DNA of 64,000 nt from assembly GCA_047291315.1 (NCBI GenBank), contig JBDPYZ010000006.1, forward strand, positions 65,691 to 129,690, written 5' to 3'. The notes beneath the pieces were generated by a model. The model saw nothing but the letters and a program-made list of their open reading frames with translations. It was not told where the DNA came from and searched no databases. This DNA comes from Arsenophonus fragariae. Lineage in GTDB: Bacteria; Pseudomonadota; Gammaproteobacteria; Enterobacterales; Enterobacteriaceae. Below are positions 60,434 through 64,000 of this stretch, in pieces (the stretch's first letter is position 1; each line of letters starts with the position of its first letter). The translations under genes were made by a program, and so were the position numbers.

Positions 60434-61438
60434 GAACACCTCTGAAATAAATATCGCTCATGTAACGTACCGTTCCCTCTCGCCCTACGTGAGCAACAAT
60501 ATCAATACTATCGACAATAATTTGTTTTAAAACGTCAAAAGGTAAATTCTGGCATTCGGTGTTTTGATAACATTTCGTGATCATTTGCGTTATTGCCTCT
60601 TTTGATGATGTTGCGTGAATTGAGGTCATTTCCACCATGCCCTGAGCCTGCAACTTTAATAAAGTCCCAGGCGTCACTGCCTTTTACCTCAGCCAGCAAT
60701 ATCCGATCAGGTTTCATTCGCAAACAAGATTTAATCAGCTTACCTGCCGTAATAATCGATTTTTCGTCACTCCCTGCCTCTGAAGGATAAAAAAGCTGTA
60801 CGTAGTTTTCGTGTGTGATAAAATTTAATTTCCTCCGCATCTTCAATGGTAATCAAACGGGTATTTAAGGGAATAAAATCAATCAGGCTTTTCATATATG
60901 TTGTTTTGCCTGAACCTGTACCTCCTGCAAAAACAATATTTTTACCTATTTCAACCGCTAACTGCATAAACGCTGCAACGTCTTTATCACGATAAAGCGT
61001 CATTAGTTTATCGTCTTGTGGCTGTTTTCTTTCTATCACAGCGACGTAGCGATAAAAACCAGCATCAATATATTCTTGATGTGTTATCTGTCTTGTTGAA
61101 GGTTTACGGATAGTGATAGACAGTGAATTACGCGCACAGGCGGGTGGGTAAACAATTTGGACAATGTTCCCGCTTTCCAGCGTTGCAGACAATAACGGTT
61201 TCACTGAGCTAATTTCATCATTTTTAAATTTTGCCAATGTCCATGCGAAACGCTGACAACTTTCTGTCGTGATATGATTGTCAATCTGCTTAGACCAAAC
61301 CCCATTAACTTCCGTCCAGACTTCTTGAGGGCGATTAACCGCAATTTCAGTCACGCCCGCTATTTTCAAATAACGACCAAACAGATGAGCCGTATAATGA
61401 CTCAGGGATAAGTTATTTCTAACATTATTTTCAATCAC
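60420..61438 (-). pseudogene. virB11: VirB11 ATPase, right copy, frameshifted twice
   Basis: The N-terminus is intact here (GTG 61438, MIENNVRNNLSLSHYTAHLF), continuing through GGTGSGKTTY to AEEIKFY, where one extra base near 60815 shifts the frame. A second lesion near 60630 (two bases fewer after GHGG) restores HATSSKEAITQMI. The left copy is broken at a different site, so neither arm has a complete gene but together they cover it. Confidence 0.88.
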
Positions 61439-62568
61439 AAGCTTATTCCTAGTTGGTATACACCAGAAAAATCAATATCATCACCGACAAGAATGGCAAT
61501 AATATCGCCTTGATTTTTATACATTGTCGGCGGTATGTTGATGGAGTTTTTTAATGCCACTATTGCCATATCTGCCAATCCCTTACGTGAGTTTTCTGTG
61601 TAATCAGTATTTCTGTCTTTTTTACCTGCATTGTTGGCTGCCGTCGCCGCAACATCCTGTACGGTACTCAACATTAACGCGCCACCAAAGCGTTGCCAGA
61701 AATGCAAGTCTATCCAGCCTGCAATTCCTGCTTCACCTAATGCCCCTGTTGCATGAGTCTTGGATAAATCAATCCGTTTAAAGTCAGGAGTACGTAATTG
61801 CTCCCAGATAACAAATATTCGTCCCTGACCGTGATTGATCATCCCTGATTGATAACTTCCAAACGCCTTTGTCCCTTTCTCAATCAGTTTGACATGATGA
61901 TTTGCACTCCAAACATCTTCGGTTATCACACAATTAATCTTTCCTGCCACATCAGAGACAAACCGTGTCGATAATGCACAAGGAATAATGGTATTGGCTT
62001 CAATATACAAATCAGGACCAAGCGTCATCGCTGAGACTTTTATTGCAGACGTCTCCTGGCGGCTTTTAGTCGAAATGGCTTTAACACTCTCCGCCTGATT
62101 ATTTTCAGGTTTTTTTGATAACGACTCAGGACGGTTAGTTACCATACTTTGTATTGATTGGGTTGAAATCGATAAATATTTTTGAAAAACTTGAGGATTT
62201 ACTGAGATATAATTATCACCTTCACGATAATTTTCTGCATTTTCTTTATTGTTATTTGAGTGGCTATTTTCTTCGTCAACCGGATCGTAATTTTTACCTA
62301 AATCCGTTCTAACATGTTGCCTTGACTCATTTGTATCAACTGTCGATTTTGTGACAGGATTTTCTTCATTTTTCACATAATGAATATAAAATTTTAATCC
62401 CACAAAAGCCAAAATCATGACACCTAAAAGCAAAGACAATAATTTTGTTTTGAAATTATTTTTAGGCGGCGAAATATTGCCAATTTTATGAAATTCTGTC
62501 ACACCTAACTGACTTTCTGAGGCTTGCTGTGCTAGTTCATCTGCGCTGGCTTTATGTTCATCACTCAT
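61435..62568 (-). CDS. virB10: VirB10 T4SS core protein (intact right copy)
   Basis: A 377-aa VirB10/TrbI protein: cytoplasmic N-terminus MSDEHKASADELAQQASESQ, one membrane helix at about residues 44-62 (LLSLLLGVMILAFVGLKF), a charged linker, and the periplasmic barrel domain from about 190 (MTLGPDLYIEANTIIPCALS, GTKAFGSYQSGM, GRIFVIWEQLRTPDF, GALGEAGIAGWIDLHFWQRF). It overlaps virB9 by 8 and virB11 by 4 bases. This is the only open copy in the window. Confidence 0.93.
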   Translation of the reverse strand: MSDEHKASADELAQQASESQLGVTEFHKIGNISPPKNNFKTKLLSLLLGVMILAFVGLKFYIHYVKNEENPVTKSTVDTNESRQHVRTDLGKNYDPVDEENSHSNNNKENAENYREGDNYISVNPQVFQKYLSISTQSIQSMVTNRPESLSKKPENNQAESVKAISTKSRQETSAIKVSAMTLGPDLYIEANTIIPCALSTRFVSDVAGKINCVITEDVWSANHHVKLIEKGTKAFGSYQSGMINHGQGRIFVIWEQLRTPDFKRIDLSKTHATGALGEAGIAGWIDLHFWQRFGGALMLSTVQDVAATAANNAGKKDRNTDYTENSRKGLADMAIVALKNSINIPPTMYKNQGDIIAILVGDDIDFSGVYQLGISL

Positions 62569-63454
62569 TATGTACCTCTAATCTTTTTACTTTGGATGAG
62601 GATGTGTGTTTTTGTCCCCTATTTTTTTTTCCAAATGACTGATTGATGATACCAACAACACTTTTTCCATAACGTAAAACAAATTTATCATTCACATTAT
62701 GAATAACCATGACCTTATAATTCCCTTTTGTCTCTACGTTAAATGCAAGGGATTGTTCTTCACCATCTTTAACCGCAAAAGGAACAGAAAAAACTTTATT
62801 ATTGTTAAAACCTAAATAAGTAAACAGGCCATTATCATAAGCAAAATCAGGGGCTATTCTTCGGCTGTCAAATTTATCATTAACACGCATAAAATAATCC
62901 CAATTTTTTGGACTGTCTGCTTGTTCAAATGATTTGGCTATCATTTGTTTTTTTCGGGCTATTTCAATTTCCTGTTGTCGGTTTTTGTTTTCCTCTTCCT
63001 GCTTTTTTGCCTGTTCTTGTGGATATCGATATTGCACCACAAAAGCCGGATTATCCTGGGTTAATTGCACATCAAAACTATAAATCCGTTTTGTTGTTCT
63101 GACGAAAATATTGGTATCCCATTCTTTAAGAATCGGTGCAATCACTACATTCACTTCATTTCCCCCATTATTTTGTTTTTGCATAACAGGGCGCGGATAA
63201 AGATAAATTATATTATCCTCTATTTCACTTTGCCAACCATCAGGAAAACCCGTTTTTGCACTAATAACCGGTTCACCTTCATCAAAAACAATAGTCGTAA
63301 TAAATCCCATTTTACTTTTTATAACAGTGGGATTCATTGCGTTATAAGAAACGCTTTGTATTCGTTTATCAAAACTTGAAGATTGCGGGATCGCCCTCGC
63401 ATTGACTAATAGGGGACACAAAGACAATATCAACCATAATCCATTTTTTTTCAT
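62561..63454 (-). CDS. virB9: VirB9 T4SS core protein (intact right copy)
   Basis: A 297-aa VirB9 with signal peptide (MKKNGLWLILSLCPLLVNA), N-terminal domain RIQSVSYNAMNPTVIKSKMG, a Lys/Glu-rich linker (QEQAKKQEEENKNRQQEIEI) and a C-terminal domain with SPKNWDYFMRVNDKFDSRRI, FAYDNGLFTYLGF and VIHNVNDKFVLRYGKSVVGI, which contacts VirB7. The ATG at 63454 is the true start; an upstream in-frame extension is only frameshifted virB8. The left copy is broken. Confidence 0.92.
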   Translation of the reverse strand: MKKNGLWLILSLCPLLVNARAIPQSSSFDKRIQSVSYNAMNPTVIKSKMGFITTIVFDEGEPVISAKTGFPDGWQSEIEDNIIYLYPRPVMQKQNNGGNEVNVVIAPILKEWDTNIFVRTTKRIYSFDVQLTQDNPAFVVQYRYPQEQAKKQEEENKNRQQEIEIARKKQMIAKSFEQADSPKNWDYFMRVNDKFDSRRIAPDFAYDNGLFTYLGFNNNKVFSVPFAVKDGEEQSLAFNVETKGNYKVMVIHNVNDKFVLRYGKSVVGIINQSFGKKNRGQKHTSSSKVKRLEVHNE

Positions 63455-64000
63455 TATCCCTCCCGCATCTCTTTTGACATAACAAAAACTAGTTACGGTA
63501 AATCCTAATGGATTTTGTTCTTTTTCTTCGCTAATCCCTTTCTTAGCTAAGTCAAAATGATAAGTCATTCTGCCACCCCAATATTCATGCGACTGTTCCC
63601 CGGTTTTTAAATTCCGTCGTTTTTTTAAATCTCACAGTTGCTAAAATATCCGGCTCAGTGGCAGGGGTTAATACAAGTTGTATCATTTGAACAGAAACCT
63701 GAAAGCTGTTGTTGCTATAAACTTTGTCCGGCGATTTATCGCTATCAAAGAAAATTAGATAAGCTTCCTTTACCGTATTACTGCTATACAGTTGTACGAG
63801 GGAATAATCATTTTGTAATGAGGGATAGTTATAGCCTTCACGTAGTTTGATATATTGAGAAACAAAGTAACGTCCTAATGCTTCTTCCTGCAAAATTTTT
63901 TCCTGACGGACTTGCGTCAGCAGTTCAGTTCTTCCGGTTGTATTGTCTACTCTAATAATCGCCAGTTCTTTTTCTTTTAACGGAACAATGAAAGAAATTG
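63452..64000 (-). pseudogene. virB8: VirB8, right copy, frameshifted, cut by window edge
   Basis: Same protein as the left virB8, entering at the window end within the membrane segment. Lesions near 63610 (RFKKTTEFKNRG instead of RFKKTIRNLKTG) and near 63480 (SFCYVKRDAGG instead of SFVMSKEMREG) break it; the second joins it in frame to virB9. Confidence 0.85.

Larger units (their letters stand above)
51675..64000. repeat. Right arm of giant inverted repeat
   Basis: Reverse-complement copy of the left arm with the same gene order from virB8 to a truncated finO. The inner end cuts finO after its N-terminal half and abuts an aminotransferase fragment, whereas the left arm keeps the rest of finO and continues to parM. 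The left junction is therefore probably ancestral and the right one a duplication breakpoint (inference). Confidence 0.95.

Noticed and set aside
1..64000. CRISPR arrays, rRNA and tRNA genes
   Set aside because: No regularly spaced short repeats and no cloverleaf or rRNA-like segments were found on reading either strand.

Overview
The window looks like plasmid-derived DNA of a host-restricted enterobacterium, most likely a facultative insect endosymbiont of the Hamiltonella / Regiella / Arsenophonus kind. This rests on low G+C, many broken genes, several insertion-sequence families, and relatives of Salmonella SPI-1 type III effectors next to plasmid transfer and partition genes. The species cannot be fixed from sequence alone. 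A few housekeeping-type genes (psiE, ibpA-like hsp20, and broken csp, hupB, ypfJ and argD-like pieces) mean a chromosome carrying integrated plasmids is also possible.

The layout is dominated by a giant inverted repeat. The left arm (about 1-13246, + orientation) reappears reversed at 51675-64000 and probably continues past the window edge. Each arm reads, from outside in: P-type conjugation genes virB7-virB8-virB9-virB10-virB11-virD4, a Cag12-like lipoprotein, a TrbM-like remnant, a Tn3 transposase fragment, a 270-bp dispersed repeat, two small conserved proteins, recE and recT remnants, an intact SopD-like effector, an Rpn-type nuclease pseudogene and a FinO/ProQ gene. The arms carry different frameshifts: virB8 is open only on the left, virB9 and virB10 only on the right. 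The sopD-like gene is open and identical in both.

The 38-kb centre holds, in order: a parC-parM-parR partition locus (13.7-15.2 kb); methyltransferase and transglycosylase pseudogenes; an Hsp20 gene with a heat-shock promoter and psiE (17.4-18.4 kb); a decayed F-type transfer region, minus strand (traW, an intact DsbA-like gene, traU, traD, traI; 20-26.3 kb); a LuxR solo, a GNAT acetyltransferase and an IS91-like remnant (27.5-30.4 kb); a GH30 glucosylceramidase-like gene (30.4-32.0 kb); phage-type lysis and replication remnants with a ypfJ pseudogene (33-35.7 kb); hsdR, FinO and Rpn remnants (37-39.6 kb); and an AT-rich type III effector cassette of InvB-like chaperone, SopE-like exchange factor, SopB-like phosphatase and SigE-like chaperone (41.9-45.2 kb). 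After that come two oppositely oriented IS6-like elements enclosing a second traI fragment and an M20 peptidase pseudogene, then an unrecognised AT-rich 327-aa gene and IS110 and aminotransferase fragments before the right arm.

The coherent living functions are plasmid partition, a set of type III effectors with their own chaperones (the secretion apparatus must lie elsewhere), possibly an effector-like GH30 enzyme, and stress proteins. Most conjugation, restriction, phage and IS genes are eroding.
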